Assembly: GCF_014284155.1 (NCBI RefSeq)
Contig: NZ_JACOFZ010000001.1
Coordinates: 824,545 to 888,544 of the forward strand
Length of the DNA: 64,000 bases
Reading direction: 5' to 3'
Source of the DNA: Affinundibacterium nitidum
GTDB taxonomy: Bacteria > Pseudomonadota > Gammaproteobacteria > Burkholderiales > Burkholderiaceae_D
Below are positions 1 through 11,861 of the stretch, one piece after another. The notes beneath the pieces are model-generated. The model searched no databases, was not told the origin of the DNA, and saw only the letters and a list, made by a program, of their open reading frames with translations. Made by a program: the position numbers and the translations under genes. Numbering within the stretch: the stretch's first letter is position 1; every line of letters starts with the position of its first letter.

Positions 1-119
1 GCAAATTTGATAGCTCAACCGCACACGTTAGCGATAGAGCGGTAAGTCGAAGCGTGACTCGCTCTGTGAGCAGAGGCGGCTTTGGCTCGAGCTCTCGCGG
101 TTTCTCGGGCGGAGGTTAA
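1..119 (+). CDS. C-terminal end of a YgiB-like DUF1190 protein (5' truncated)
   Basis: The window opens inside a gene whose last 38 codons (reading from base 3) end at TAA 117-119. The tail is rich in Ser, Arg and Gly and contains SVSRGGFGSSSRG, which resembles the C-terminus of E. coli YgiB (DUF1190). The next gene is a YgiC-like ATP-grasp gene, and ygiB-ygiC are neighbours in many proteobacteria, so the assignment rests on both tail and context. The last codons also carry GGAGG (111-115), which serves as the ribosome binding site of the next gene, so the two are translationally close. The start and most of the protein lie outside the window. Confidence 0.7.
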   Translation, partial: KFDSSTAHVSDRAVSRSVTRSVSRGGFGSSSRGFSGGG

Positions 120-121
120 GC

Positions 122-1252
122 ATGATTCGTGAGTCTTTACAGCCACGAAAAGATTGGCAACAACAATTCGAAGATCTTGGTTTTTCATATCATTCGATTG
201 ATGGTCTATATTGGGATGAGCGTTATGCATATCGATTCAATGCCCAACAGATCGATGTTCTAGAACAAGCAACGATAGATTTACACCAAATGTGCTTGCA
301 GGCCGTTGATCATGTTGTACGCCACGGGCAAATTGAAAAATTTGCGGTGCCACGTTCGTTCTGGTCCGAAGTTGAAGAGAGCTGGCGCGACAAAGAGTTC
401 TCATTGTATGGCCGCTTCGATTTGAGTTGGAATGGCAGCGGTGCGCCGAAAATGTTGGAATACAATGCCGACACGCCAACGGGTTTAGTCGAATCTTCAG
501 TCGCACAATGGTATTGGCTACAAGATGTTCATCCGAACGCCGATCAATTTAATTCCTTACACGAAAAATTAATCGAGCAATGGAAAAAATTTGATGGCAA
601 AGGTGTCATACATTTCGCCTCCGCAGACAGTGAAGAGGATATAGGCAACCTTTCCTACCTAAGGGATACGGCTATCCAAGCTGGATTTGCAACCAAACAA
701 AACTTGATCAGCGATATTGGTTGGGATGAGGCGAATGCCGAACTGGTCGACGCAAATGACACCAAAATCGAGAATCTTTTCAAGCTATATCCATGGGAAT
801 GGTTAAGTCGCGAGCAATTTGCAAATCATCTATTGTCTCGGCCCGCTCGCATTATTGAACCTGCATGGAAGATGATTTTATCGAATAAGGCCATTCTTCC
901 AGTACTATGGGAGATGTTTCCAAATCATCCAAATTTACTTCCTGCATTCGCTGAGTCTTGGCGCATTAGTGGCAATTTCGTAAAAAAACCTCTACTTTCT
1001 CGCGAGGGTGAAAATATTTCGATATACGCCGATGGCGAAGTAATGCACACACCCGGCGAATATGGAGATGAGGGATACATTTACCAAGCATTTGCGCCAC
1101 AACCGAAATTTGATGATGGCATTACGCCCGCCTACACTTCAATCGGCTCCTGGATTGTCGGCGACGAAGCCGCCGGTATCGGCATCCGCGAAGACGAAAC
1201 TCTGATTACGAAAAATACGAGCCGTTTCGTTCCCCATTACTTTGTTGAATAA
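122..1252 (+). CDS. ygiC: Glutathionylspermidine synthase-like ATP-grasp protein (YgiC family)
   Basis: This 376-residue protein matches the YgiC/YjfC family, the ATP-grasp ligase half of glutathionylspermidine synthase without the amidase domain. Family features visible are the N-terminal aromatic-rich segment, the substrate-side motif LEYNADTPTGLVE (about residue 114), and the C-terminal KKPLLSREGENI and SWIVGDEAAGIGIRED segments. Family members are thought to form peptide-type bonds at the expense of ATP; the substrate of YgiC is not settled. The start at ATG 122 is fixed by GGAGG six bases upstream, inside the end of the preceding ygiB-like gene. A DUF350 membrane gene follows 45 bases downstream, a grouping seen in other bacteria and suggestive of an envelope-stress role. 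Confidence 0.88.
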   Translation: MIRESLQPRKDWQQQFEDLGFSYHSIDGLYWDERYAYRFNAQQIDVLEQATIDLHQMCLQAVDHVVRHGQIEKFAVPRSFWSEVEESWRDKEFSLYGRFDLSWNGSGAPKMLEYNADTPTGLVESSVAQWYWLQDVHPNADQFNSLHEKLIEQWKKFDGKGVIHFASADSEEDIGNLSYLRDTAIQAGFATKQNLISDIGWDEANAELVDANDTKIENLFKLYPWEWLSREQFANHLLSRPARIIEPAWKMILSNKAILPVLWEMFPNHPNLLPAFAESWRISGNFVKKPLLSREGENISIYADGEVMHTPGEYGDEGYIYQAFAPQPKFDDGITPAYTSIGSWIVGDEAAGIGIREDETLITKNTSRFVPHYFVE

Positions 1253-1297
1253 CACACTCGACGAAATCAATAATTGAATCTATCAAGAGAGCACAAC

Positions 1298-1705
1298 ATG
1301 AATATGCAATTTTTTTCCGAAGGCTTAATCGCGTTTGCAAGTCACTTTGCTTCTTCACTTGCATTTTTATTTCTATTCATCGCGGTATATATCAGAATCA
1401 CACCCTACAAAGAGATTGCCCTTATTCGCGAAGGCAATACCGCTGCCGCAGCAAGTCTTTCAGGAGCAGTTCTCGGCTACTGTGTTGCGCTTGCGTCGTC
1501 GGTTGCCCATAGCATTGACTTACTTGATATGTTGGTTTGGGGAAGTATCGCCTTGTTCGTTCAGCTTCTCGCTTTTTTCGCAACTCGACTCATGCTTCCA
1601 GATCTCATGAAAGACGTTCCTCAAAACAAACTCGCATCGGGAATTTTCTTGGGCGCTATCAGCCTTGGCATGGGAATACTCAATGCTGCTTGTCAAAGCT
1701 ATTGA
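1298..1705 (+). CDS. DUF350 family inner-membrane protein (YjfL-like)
   Basis: A 135-residue protein with about four hydrophobic segments and the DUF350 pattern: a helix pair around LAFLFLFIAVYIRITPYKE, a small-residue stretch NTAAAASLSGAVLGYCVALAS, and the final LGAISLGMGILNAACQSY helix. ATG 1298 is preferred over an upstream TTG (1274) because an AAGAGAG Shine-Dalgarno lies about nine bases before it and the protein then begins directly at the first helix. It follows the YgiC-like gene and probably belongs to the same operon. The molecular function of DUF350 proteins is not known. Family membership is fairly certain, role is not. Confidence 0.8.
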   Translation: MNMQFFSEGLIAFASHFASSLAFLFLFIAVYIRITPYKEIALIREGNTAAAASLSGAVLGYCVALASSVAHSIDLLDMLVWGSIALFVQLLAFFATRLMLPDLMKDVPQNKLASGIFLGAISLGMGILNAACQSY

Positions 1706-1754
1706 GATGCAATTGGAAAAATTATCCATCACATTATTTTTTTAAACTAAAGAT

Positions 1755-2480
1755 ATGCCACGTTTTTACTGCGCTTTGCCGCTCCATGTTGGTGCGACCA
1801 TTGATCTGCCCGAAGAGATCGCCCATCACTTGTTCGTTTTACGCCTTCAAGTCGGAGACAAAATTGAACTATTTAATGGCGAAGGTGGTTCGTATGTATC
1901 TGTACTCAATGAGATAGGAAAAAAACGCGCAAATGCTGAAATTAAGCTGCATCTAACTCAAGAGTGCGAATTGCCTTTTGGCCTCAGTCTAGCTCAAGCG
2001 CTACCGGAAGGTTCGAAGATGGATTGGATTATCGAAAAAGCAGTTGAACTCGGCGTTGGGTCGATTCAACCCCTTGCTGCACAACGCAGTGTGGTCAAAC
2101 TCAATGCGGAACGTGCTGAGAAGAAAGCACGCCACTGGCAAAGCATCATTACAGCTGCAAGCGAGCAATGTGGACGGAATCGAATAGCACAGCTTGGTGA
2201 GCTTATTGATGTACAAAAATGGTTGCAGCAGCAAGACATGCATAAGCGTATTTTATTGACACCCCGCGCAAATCAATCACTTGCGGACTGGGCACGTCAC
2301 CATCCTCCACAAGCAGTCACCATTATGGTCGGGCCGGAAGGTGGATTTTCAGAGGCGGAAGAAGATTTTGCAGTTCAACATGGTGCGATGGCGCTCAGTA
2401 TGGGCCCCCGAATTCTCCGCACTGAAACCGCTGGCCTAAGTGCCATCGCGATACTCAGTTCTGCTTGGGGTGGCATGTAA
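1755..2480 (+). CDS. rsmE: 16S rRNA (uracil-1498-N3)-methyltransferase RsmE
   Basis: RsmE is a SPOUT-class enzyme that methylates U1498 of 16S rRNA using S-adenosylmethionine. The 241-residue length is normal. The N-terminal PUA-like part carries EIAHHLFVLRLQVGD, and the C-terminal trefoil knot carries MVGPEGGFSEAEEDF and the terminal LGPRILRTETA-type motif (here SMGPRILRTETAGLSA). It starts at ATG 1755, 49 bases after the DUF350 gene on the same strand, with only a weak Shine-Dalgarno. About 220 non-coding bases follow before the next gene. No anomalies are seen. Confidence 0.95.
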   Translation: MPRFYCALPLHVGATIDLPEEIAHHLFVLRLQVGDKIELFNGEGGSYVSVLNEIGKKRANAEIKLHLTQECELPFGLSLAQALPEGSKMDWIIEKAVELGVGSIQPLAAQRSVVKLNAERAEKKARHWQSIITAASEQCGRNRIAQLGELIDVQKWLQQQDMHKRILLTPRANQSLADWARHHPPQAVTIMVGPEGGFSEAEEDFAVQHGAMALSMGPRILRTETAGLSAIAILSSAWGGM

Positions 2481-2698
2481 GAAATATTTCGAGCATCAGT
2501 TCGAATTGCACGGCAATGGTGCATCAATATCAGATTATTTCCGAATAAAAACAAATTACTTACTTTGTTACGAATCGAAACAATTAATTAACATATCTTG
2601 TTGCTTCCACTCCGCGTTCACCCGTGTAGTTCTGTGAGACATCGCTATAATGTTGAATAGTCTCTATCTTTAATCCACGCATACTCGACGGGTTCACA

Positions 2699-4096
2699 GT
2701 GAATTACATTGCTCAATCAAAAATTATTCTTAGTAGTCTCATCTTTGGCCTTGCACTAACTCTTAGCGCGTGTGGCGGTAATGCCGACACCAACGCGAAG
2801 ACCTCATCAGTTGTTGCAATGAGCGGTCCACCAGCTGCAGCGCCAGCGAGTTCAATTGCAACTTTTACCGATCCTCGAAACAATTACTCAATTAAACGGA
2901 CGGCCTCCAGTTTTACGTTGACCAATAGAGGATTCGCAGGTGGTGTAACGACATTATTGCCTAGCCAAACTACAGTCCAATTTTCAGACTTTTCCGTGAA
3001 TCTTCTTATTGGAGATAAATCAAAAACAATTTCTGCTTCGACATTAAACAGCATCATCGAGCTCTATATTGCCTTTTTCAACCGTGTACCTGATGCTAAC
3101 GGATTAGCATACTGGATTGACCAATCCAAAGCTGGAATGTCGTCCGATGCCATGGCTAACAATTTTTATGCCGCAGCCATCATCTATAGCGACCTCACCA
3201 ATTACACGAGCTCGATGAGCAATGCTGATTTTGTAAAGGTCATTTACAAAAACGTCCTCGGTAGAAATGAAGTCGATGCAGATGGTTTAGCTTACTGGAC
3301 AGCAGCACTTGAAAAACCTGCTGGAACGTCAGGTGCTGAGACGCGTGGAACTCTTATTCGTACGATAGTCGGAACAGCGCACAATTTTAAAGGTGATCCG
3401 CAGTATGGTTGGGTTGCAGATTTATTAGACAATAAAATAGCGGTAGGCACGTATTTTGCTGTCCAGCAAGGACTAAACTACCTTAGCGATACCGAATCTA
3501 TCACCAACGGTATGGCAATCGCAGCAGCAGTAACCCCGACAGATATCAATGCGGCTAAAACTAGAATTGGCGTGAACGATCCAACCTTGGATTTGCGAAC
3601 CGCAGCACCCGCCCCTCAAGTCACTATGAAAACATCGATGGGCGACATCGTGATCGAACTGAATCCAGCAAAAGCACCAATTACGTCAGCAAATTTCTTG
3701 CGCTATGTTGATGTTGGCTTCTACTCGAACAAGATTTTCCATCGTGTCATTAGTAATTTCATGATCCAAGGCGGTGGCTTTACACCGGATTTAGTACAGG
3801 CAAGCACCTACCCACCAATCAAGCTTGAAGTCAATAATGGACTAAGTAACGTCAGAGGAACCATCGCGATGGCGCGCACTAGCGTGTTGGATTCTGCCAC
3901 ATCACAATTCTTCATCAATGTCGTTGACAATACGTTTTTAGATACGAGTGGTGGTGGCTATGCCGTCTTCGGTCAAGTCGTATCAGGTATGGACGTTGTC
4001 GATAAAATCAAAGGTGTACCAACCTCAACTCGCGGCTCCTATGCAGATGTGCCGGTCACCACAGTCAGCATACTATCGGCTGAAAGATCAAATTAA
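2699..4096 (+). CDS. Lipoprotein with DUF4214 repeats fused to a cyclophilin-type peptidyl-prolyl isomerase
   Basis: This 465-residue protein starts at GTG 2699 and has a lipoprotein signal with lipobox LSAC (Cys about residue 25), so it should be lipid-anchored in the periplasm or outer membrane. A low-complexity Ala/Ser/Pro linker follows. Residues about 115-260 hold two DUF4214-type repeats with the hallmark [11 protein letters not shown] and [11 protein letters not shown] motifs. Residues about 300-460 form a complete cyclophilin domain, with [15 protein letters not shown] and [20 protein letters not shown] matching the PPIase signature including the catalytic Arg and Phe. DUF4214 is usually found in secreted or surface proteins, and linking it to a proline isomerase suggests a folding helper for exported or surface proteins; that is inference. 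The gene stands alone and is followed by a hairpin. Confidence 0.85.
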   Translation: MNYIAQSKIILSSLIFGLALTLSACGGNADTNAKTSSVVAMSGPPAAAPASSIATFTDPRNNYSIKRTASSFTLTNRGFAGGVTTLLPSQTTVQFSDFSVNLLIGDKSKTISASTLNSIIELYIAFFNRVPDANGLAYWIDQSKAGMSSDAMANNFYAAAIIYSDLTNYTSSMSNADFVKVIYKNVLGRNEVDADGLAYWTAALEKPAGTSGAETRGTLIRTIVGTAHNFKGDPQYGWVADLLDNKIAVGTYFAVQQGLNYLSDTESITNGMAIAAAVTPTDINAAKTRIGVNDPTLDLRTAAPAPQVTMKTSMGDIVIELNPAKAPITSANFLRYVDVGFYSNKIFHRVISNFMIQGGGFTPDLVQASTYPPIKLEVNNGLSNVRGTIAMARTSVLDSATSQFFINVVDNTFLDTSGGGYAVFGQVVSGMDVVDKIKGVPTSTRGSYADVPVTTVSILSAERSN

Positions 4097-4126
4097 TAAC
4101 AGCTCCAAAGAATCAGAAAAGAGAAG

Positions 4127-4154
4127 AATAGAGGAAGCGTGAGCTTCCTCTATT
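4127..4154 (+). terminator. Stem-loop after the DUF4214-cyclophilin gene
   Basis: A perfect 12-bp inverted repeat (AATAGAGGAAGC, loop GTGA, GCTTCCTCTATT) begins 30 bases after the stop codon. The T-rich tail is poor (GCTTTATAG), so termination is likely but less certain than for classical intrinsic terminators. Confidence 0.6.
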
Positions 4155-4284
4155 GCTTTATAGCGCGCTACATAGTTCTATACTTTAGCCTAAGGGGTGA
4201 CTAGAGTTTGGTACACTGGCGATTCCTAGCTCTTGTTTTCAGCATGAGCTGCTTTAATTCAAATCAAATGAGTATCAAAATCAC

Positions 4285-5436
4285 ATGACACATATTGAGT
4301 CAGACATTTCCTGGACAGAGGCGAATGAAACTCACACCGCTGTTTGGCATTCCGAAAATAACGCTTCTGCTCCGAAGCGTATTCAAATTGCGGATGACAC
4401 CATCACAGCCGACCACGCCTTTAAATTGGCATGTGAAGGGACGGCATTATTGTGGCGTGGGGACTTTCATAACGCCAAACAATTATTACAAGCAATCACA
4501 CGAAGAATCGAACACAAGAAGGCTAAGAAAAAAGTTGATCTCGACAAAGCAGCTGTAGAAAAGGATGTGGCGACAGCATTTCACTTGCACCGAAAAGAGC
4601 AAGTGCATAAAGCACGAATCCTCGGCATGCTGCTAGTTTGTATTGAACCAGACCTAACACTGGCACTCCGCCGAGCACCGAATATCAAAGAGGCGTGCCT
4701 AGAGGTCTACGGGACCACAAAAAAACAAACAGTCATCAGTCTCAGAGAGTTATTGGGTGTCATAGGCGCACACGAATGGCGCAAGAATGGCATCGAAGTC
4801 CAAGCGCTTGGTGGCAAAATACATCCTCACTACGGCGTATTCTCGCCAGTACGCGGTGAGTACCTCGATCTAATCGCAAAAGCCCCACTGCCATCGACTG
4901 AACTCGCTTTTGACATAGGCACTGGCAGCGGCGTGATTGCGGCCCTCCTCGCCAAACGTGGCATAAAGAAAGTTATTGCCACCGACCTTGATCAAAGAGC
5001 CTTGTCCTGCGCATCTCAAAATATCGAACATCTAGGGCTAAGTGCGCAGGTCGAACTTCGGCAACAAGATCTGTTTCCCGATGGAGTGGCTCCACTGATT
5101 GTTTGCAACCCACCGTGGATACCAGTAAAACCCAGTTCCTCAATCGAATATGCAATCTATGACCCAGACAGTCAAATGTTAAAGAAGTTTCTGGCAGGGG
5201 TTGGCGTACATTTATCACCGGGTGGCGAGGCTTGGCTTATCATGTCGGACTTCGCAGAACATCTCGGTTTACGTTCAAAAGAGGAATTTTGGACATGGAT
5301 TGATGAAGCTGGGTTGCAAGTGATCGGCAAGCTCGATATCCGTCCTCGTCACGGCAAAGCAACTGATACAAGTGACCCACTTTACCAAGCACGCGCTGCG
5401 GAAATTACCTCACTCTGGCGACTAAGAGTGAAATAA
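4285..5436 (+). CDS. Class I SAM-dependent methyltransferase (PrmC/RlmG-like, NPPW motif)
   Basis: A 383-residue protein whose C-terminal two thirds is a Rossmann methyltransferase of the 'methyltransferase small' type. Motif I is FDIGTGSGVIAALLAKRG (about residue 210), the acidic residue after strand 2 is in ATDLDQRAL, and the catalytic-loop motif is NPPWIP (about residue 275). NPPY/NPPW motifs are typical of enzymes that methylate exocyclic or amide nitrogens of nucleic acids or glutamine. The N-terminal 150 residues are helical and charged (HKKAKKKVDLDKAAVEK) and may provide substrate recognition. The substrate is not deducible from sequence. The start at ATG 4285 has a weak ribosome binding site. 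It converges with the M4 peptidase gene over a shared terminator. Confidence 0.75.
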   Translation: MTHIESDISWTEANETHTAVWHSENNASAPKRIQIADDTITADHAFKLACEGTALLWRGDFHNAKQLLQAITRRIEHKKAKKKVDLDKAAVEKDVATAFHLHRKEQVHKARILGMLLVCIEPDLTLALRRAPNIKEACLEVYGTTKKQTVISLRELLGVIGAHEWRKNGIEVQALGGKIHPHYGVFSPVRGEYLDLIAKAPLPSTELAFDIGTGSGVIAALLAKRGIKKVIATDLDQRALSCASQNIEHLGLSAQVELRQQDLFPDGVAPLIVCNPPWIPVKPSSSIEYAIYDPDSQMLKKFLAGVGVHLSPGGEAWLIMSDFAEHLGLRSKEEFWTWIDEAGLQVIGKLDIRPRHGKATDTSDPLYQARAAEITSLWRLRVK

Positions 5437-5535
5437 ATAGATGTGCTATACAAAGTTCTAAAGCAAATACAAAACGATCTTCTTGCTTCCATCTTCGTAT
5501 ACCACCTGCATCAGCATCAAAGAATCATTAAAGAA

Positions 5536-5563
5536 AAGAGCCGTCAAGACACTAACGGCTCTT
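5536..5563 (-). terminator. Intrinsic terminator of the M4 peptidase gene (possibly bidirectional)
   Basis: A 9-bp stem AAGAGCCGT / ACGGCTCTT with a 10-base loop lies between two converging genes. Read on the minus strand it is followed by TTTTCTTTAA, a good U-tract, so it mainly ends the peptidase transcript. On the plus strand the tail is CTTCTCTTC, weaker. Confidence 0.75.
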
Positions 5564-5614
5564 CTCTTCATTCAAAGATCCACCTCGCGATGCAAAGTGG
5601 ATTTCACACTGACA

Positions 5615-8327
<2,713 letters not shown>

Positions 8328-8349
8328 ACCGCGAAACAAAGTTCGCGGT
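8328..8349 (-). terminator. Intrinsic terminator of maeB
   Basis: Stem ACCGCGAA / TTCGCGGT with a six-base loop, flanked by an A-run on one side (8321-8328) and a T-run on the other (8349-8355). It is therefore efficient in both directions. It sits about 20 bases beyond the maeB stop codon. Confidence 0.9.
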
Positions 8350-8368
8350 TTTTTTGGGCAAAGGGAGT

Positions 8369-10678
8369 TTAACGCTGAGCGACCGCATCCACTACACACA
8401 ATGCCGTCATATTAACGATACGACGAACAGTCGCTGATGGCGTCAAGATATGGACTGGTTTTGCGCATCCCAAAAGGATAGGACCAATCGCGATGTTATT
8501 GCCTGCTGCTGTCTTCAACAAATTGTAGGCAATATTCGCAGCGTCGATATTTGGCATCACCAAGAGATTCGCATCACCCTTCAATGTTGAAAATGGCATG
8601 GTCTTCGCACGATAGTCGCTATCGAGCGCGGTATCTCCATGCATTTCACCATCAATTTCAAGTTCCGGTGCGTCACGACGAATAATTTCCAAAGCTGCAC
8701 GCATTTTCTTCGCGGAATCACTATTGGCAGATCCAAAATTCGAATGCGAGAGCAAAGCTGCTTTCGGAGCTAGGCCAAAACGACGCATTTCTTCTGCCGC
8801 TAAAATTGTGATTTCAGCGATCTGTTCAGCGTTCGGATTTTCATTGATATGTGTATCGACCAATACCAATTGACGATCTGGCAGCACCAAGCCGTTCATC
8901 GCCGCATACACGTTGACGCCTGGACGTTTGCCTAATACTTGATTGACATAGAACAGATGGAGACTGCCGATGCCGAAGGTTCCGCAGATCATACCGTCAG
9001 CATCACCTTTGTGGACCATCATGGAGCCAATCAAAGTATGGCGACGACGCATCTCTAGTTTTGCATACTGCTCTGTAATTCCTTGACGACAAGTCATCTG
9101 GTGATAGGTTTGCCAGTAATCACGATATCGCGGATCCATCTCTGGATTGATCATTTCGAAATCAACGCCAGCACGCAAACGCAGACCGAATTTCTGAATA
9201 CGTTGTTCCAAAATGTGCGGACGTCCGACCAAAATCGGACGCGCCAAATTTTCATCGACCACCACTTGCACGGCACGCAAAACACGCTCTTCTTCGCCTT
9301 CTGCATAGACGATACGCTTACGTTCCAACGGCGCTTTTTTCGCGATTTGAAACAGTGGTTTCATGAAGGTGCCGCTGTGATAGACGAATTGTTGCAAGCG
9401 ATCGATGTACGCTTGCATGTCTTGAATCGGACGTGCCGCCACGCCGCATTCTTCCGCCGCGCGCGCCACCGCAGGGGCGATCTTGATCATCAATCGAGGA
9501 TCAAATGGCTTAGGAATCAAATACTCAGGGCCAAACGATAAGTTGGAAATGCCGTACGCCGAAGCCACCACATCTGACTGTTCTGCTTGCGCTAAATCAG
9601 CAATCGCATGCACCACCGCAATTTCCATTTCACGTGTAATAGTTGTCGCGCCCGAATCTAAAGCGCCACGGAAAATATACGGGAAACACAATACGTTGTT
9701 GACCTGATTCGGGAAGTCAGAACGACCTGTCGCCATCACCGCATCATCGCGTACAGCTTTAACTTCTTCAGGTAAAATTTCGGGGGTCGGATTAGCCAAT
9801 GCCAAAATCAATGGTTTCGCTGCCATTACCTTGACCATGTCTTGCTTCAGCACGCCACCAGCCGACAGGCCCAAGAAAATGTCGGCGCCATCAATCACTT
9901 CGCGCAAACTACGCGCGGTAGTCTCTTGTGCAAAGCGCTCTTTGTCTGGGTCCATCAATTCGGTACGGCCTTTATAGACAACACCAGCTAGGTCGGTGAC
10001 AAAAATATTCTCGATCGGGAAGCCCAAATCGACGATTAAATCTAAGCATGCTAGAGCTGCTGCACCTGCACCAGATACGACGAGTTTACAATTTTTGATG
10101 TCCTTACCGACAACCTTCAAACCGTTCAAAATTGCCGCGCCGACGATAATGGCCGTGCCATGTTGATCATCATGGAAGACGGGAATCTTCATCCGTTCGC
10201 GCAATTTACGCTCGATGTAAAAGCACTCAGGTGCTTTGATATCTTCCAGATTGATACCGCCGAAAGTCGGCTCGAGGGCAGCAATTACTTCGACCAGTTT
10301 ATCTGGATCCGATTCATTGATTTCAATATCAAAGACGTCGATACCCGCAAATTTCTTAAATAATACGCCCTTACCTTCCATCACCGGCTTTGACGCCAAA
10401 GGTCCAATATTTCCCAAGCCGAGTACCGCGGTGCCGTTGGTAATCACGCCCACCAGATTTCCACGGGCGGTGTACTTAAACGCAGCAGCGGGATCAGCCA
10501 CGATCTCTTCGCATGGTGAAGCCACACCTGGCGAATAAGCCAAAGCCAGATCGCGTTGATTAGTTAATTGTTTTGTTGGCGTAACGCTGATTTTGCCTGG
10601 GGTTGGAAACTCATGGTATTCCAAGGCTGCTTGGCGTAATTGTTGTCTAAGTAGTTCTTTTTGTTCTGGCGAATCCAT
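8369..10678 (-). CDS. maeB: NADP-dependent malic enzyme MaeB with C-terminal phosphotransacetylase-like domain
   Basis: MaeB oxidatively decarboxylates malate to pyruvate with reduction of NADP+, feeding NADPH and gluconeogenesis. The 769-residue length is that of the two-domain proteobacterial enzyme. Residues about 1-430 are the malic domain: [20 protein letters not shown], the metal-binding region KAPECFYIE and [10 protein letters not shown], and the nucleotide-binding [13 protein letters not shown]. Residues about 430-769 resemble phosphotransacetylase ([20 protein letters not shown]); in MaeB enzymes this part is regulatory, responding to acetyl-CoA, rather than a working transferase. 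ATG 10678 gives the usual N-terminus. The gene is monocistronic with its own terminator and shares a 395-bp divergent upstream region with rbr. Confidence 0.97.
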   Translation of the reverse strand: MDSPEQKELLRQQLRQAALEYHEFPTPGKISVTPTKQLTNQRDLALAYSPGVASPCEEIVADPAAAFKYTARGNLVGVITNGTAVLGLGNIGPLASKPVMEGKGVLFKKFAGIDVFDIEINESDPDKLVEVIAALEPTFGGINLEDIKAPECFYIERKLRERMKIPVFHDDQHGTAIIVGAAILNGLKVVGKDIKNCKLVVSGAGAAALACLDLIVDLGFPIENIFVTDLAGVVYKGRTELMDPDKERFAQETTARSLREVIDGADIFLGLSAGGVLKQDMVKVMAAKPLILALANPTPEILPEEVKAVRDDAVMATGRSDFPNQVNNVLCFPYIFRGALDSGATTITREMEIAVVHAIADLAQAEQSDVVASAYGISNLSFGPEYLIPKPFDPRLMIKIAPAVARAAEECGVAARPIQDMQAYIDRLQQFVYHSGTFMKPLFQIAKKAPLERKRIVYAEGEEERVLRAVQVVVDENLARPILVGRPHILEQRIQKFGLRLRAGVDFEMINPEMDPRYRDYWQTYHQMTCRQGITEQYAKLEMRRRHTLIGSMMVHKGDADGMICGTFGIGSLHLFYVNQVLGKRPGVNVYAAMNGLVLPDRQLVLVDTHINENPNAEQIAEITILAAEEMRRFGLAPKAALLSHSNFGSANSDSAKKMRAALEIIRRDAPELEIDGEMHGDTALDSDYRAKTMPFSTLKGDANLLVMPNIDAANIAYNLLKTAAGNNIAIGPILLGCAKPVHILTPSATVRRIVNMTALCVVDAVAQR

Positions 10679-10924
10679 GTGGGGCTGTCCTTTGTTCTAA
10701 CGAATGGGTGCAGGTGCGATAGGAAGTTGGTCTCTATGGTTGGTAGGTTTCACATTATCGCTGAAGTTGTACGACAACCTCTATTATGGCGCTTGTGGCA
10801 CTTTTGCGTAAGCCTTCGGTGGCTTGATTCTAGCAGACAGGCAACTTTTGCTTCATACGTATTTATACGGGTTTCATGATTTTTTTGCATAAAGTTAGCG
10901 AATTCTAGCCCTAGCTCACAGAAA

Positions 10925-10961
10925 ATAGATTTAAGCTATCAATTAAATAAAATCAATTGTT
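10925..10961 (+). promoter_or_regulatory. Candidate OxyR binding site upstream of rbr
   Basis: The sequence contains ATAG-N7-CTAT exactly (10925-10939), followed at the right seven-base interval by ATAA, again seven bases, then TGTT. The OxyR consensus is ATAG-N7-CTAT-N7-ATAG-N7-CTAT, so the first two quarter-sites are perfect, the third has one mismatch and the fourth is poor. It ends just before the proposed -35 box, the position typical of OxyR activation. Downstream genes reduce hydrogen peroxide, which fits. Confidence 0.6.
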
Positions 10962-10990
10962 TTTACTTATCAACACACTTCCTCTAAGAT
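10962..10990 (+). promoter_or_regulatory. Candidate sigma70 promoter of the rbr operon
   Basis: TTTACT (10962-10967), a 17-base spacer and TAAGAT (10985-10990), each four of six to consensus. A weak -35 directly next to an OxyR-like site suits an activated promoter. The leader to the rbr start codon would be about 75 bases. Confidence 0.45.
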
Positions 10991-11073
10991 TCAACTCAAG
11001 CAGATGACTGACATGTCGGTAAAAACCAAGTTAGCCATCGCATACTTTTTAGCTGATTTTAAAGGAGACTTTT

Positions 11074-11544
11074 ATGAGCACCCCATCTATCACAATTCAA
11101 AATCTTGAAGCTGCTTTTGCCGGAGAGTCAATGGCACATATCAAATATCGATATTTTGCAAAGCTCGCGCGCGCCGCAGGTGCAGAAGACATCGCCTTAG
11201 CGTTTGAGGCCACAGCTGAACAAGAAGTCATGCACGCTTTCGGCCATTTAGACTTGCTCTATCCCAAAGCGGAAATGACGCCACAACGCGCCCTCGAAAT
11301 CGCGATTGAAGGTGAAACTTATGAGTACACCGAAATGTATCCAAAGTTTCGTCATCTTGCGATTGAAGAAGGTAACCATGCAGCAGTGGCGGAATATGAC
11401 GAGCAAATTGCCGAGTCTAAAGAACATGCCGAACAATTTAAACGCACTCTAGAGATCGCTGCAAAACGATTTGCAGCATTGGCAAAAGTGGAAGAGCGGC
11501 ATGCTAAGCACTACCAAGATGTGTTAGATGCCCATCGCGCCTGA
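11074..11544 (+). CDS. rbr: Rubrerythrin, di-iron domain only
   Basis: A 156-residue ferritin-like protein with the rubrerythrin start FAGESMAHIKYRYFAKLA and the Glu/His iron ligands in EATAEQEVMHAFGH, EGETYEYTEMYP, EEGNHAA, ESKEHAEQF and EERHAKHY. Rubrerythrins reduce hydrogen peroxide to water at the di-iron centre. The usual C-terminal rubredoxin-like domain is absent: the protein ends at YQDVLDAHRA. A separate rubredoxin gene follows at once and an NAD(P)H:rubredoxin reductase gene after that, so the electron chain is split over three proteins. AAAGGAGAC directly before ATG 11074 is a strong ribosome binding site. Confidence 0.93.
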   Translation: MSTPSITIQNLEAAFAGESMAHIKYRYFAKLARAAGAEDIALAFEATAEQEVMHAFGHLDLLYPKAEMTPQRALEIAIEGETYEYTEMYPKFRHLAIEEGNHAAVAEYDEQIAESKEHAEQFKRTLEIAAKRFAALAKVEERHAKHYQDVLDAHRA

Positions 11545-11630
11545 TTCGGTAACACGCTTAAACGGCGCCTAGCACATACCTATATTAAGAAGCCACACAA
11601 TTTAGAAACAAAAGATAAACGGAGTAAATT

Positions 11631-11795
11631 ATGAAAACCTATCAATGCATCGTATGCGGATTTATTTACGAACAAGCACTTGGTCTCCCTGCCGAAGGCA
11701 TCGCACCTGGCACGGCATGGGAAGATGTACCCGAATCATGGACTTGCCCTGATTGCGGCGTCGCCAAATCAGATTTTGAAATGGTCGAAATCTAA
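11631..11795 (+). CDS. Rubredoxin
   Basis: A 54-residue electron carrier binding one iron through four cysteines: CIVCG (Cys6, Cys9) and CPDCG (Cys39, Cys42). The family core is complete, including the aromatic Y4, Y13 and W37 and the [12 protein letters not shown] loop. ACGGAG is positioned before ATG 11631. It lies 86 bases after rbr and 66 before the reductase gene and should carry electrons from the reductase to rubrerythrin. The length and spacing of the cysteines are normal. Confidence 0.97.
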   Translation: MKTYQCIVCGFIYEQALGLPAEGIAPGTAWEDVPESWTCPDCGVAKSDFEMVEI

Positions 11796-11861
11796 CCACC
11801 ATTAAAATAGTTTGCATCAATCAAACAGCGCGTCGTTTCGAATCATTTGCGGAAAATCCCA

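Larger units (their letters stand above)
10679..11073. promoter_or_regulatory. Divergent control region between maeB and the rubrerythrin operon
   Basis: A 395-base region without a supported gene, holding the start regions for maeB (minus) and rbr (plus). The rbr-proximal half is AT-rich and carries the OxyR-like site and promoter described separately. The maeB-proximal half shows no clear consensus promoter. Confidence 0.6.
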
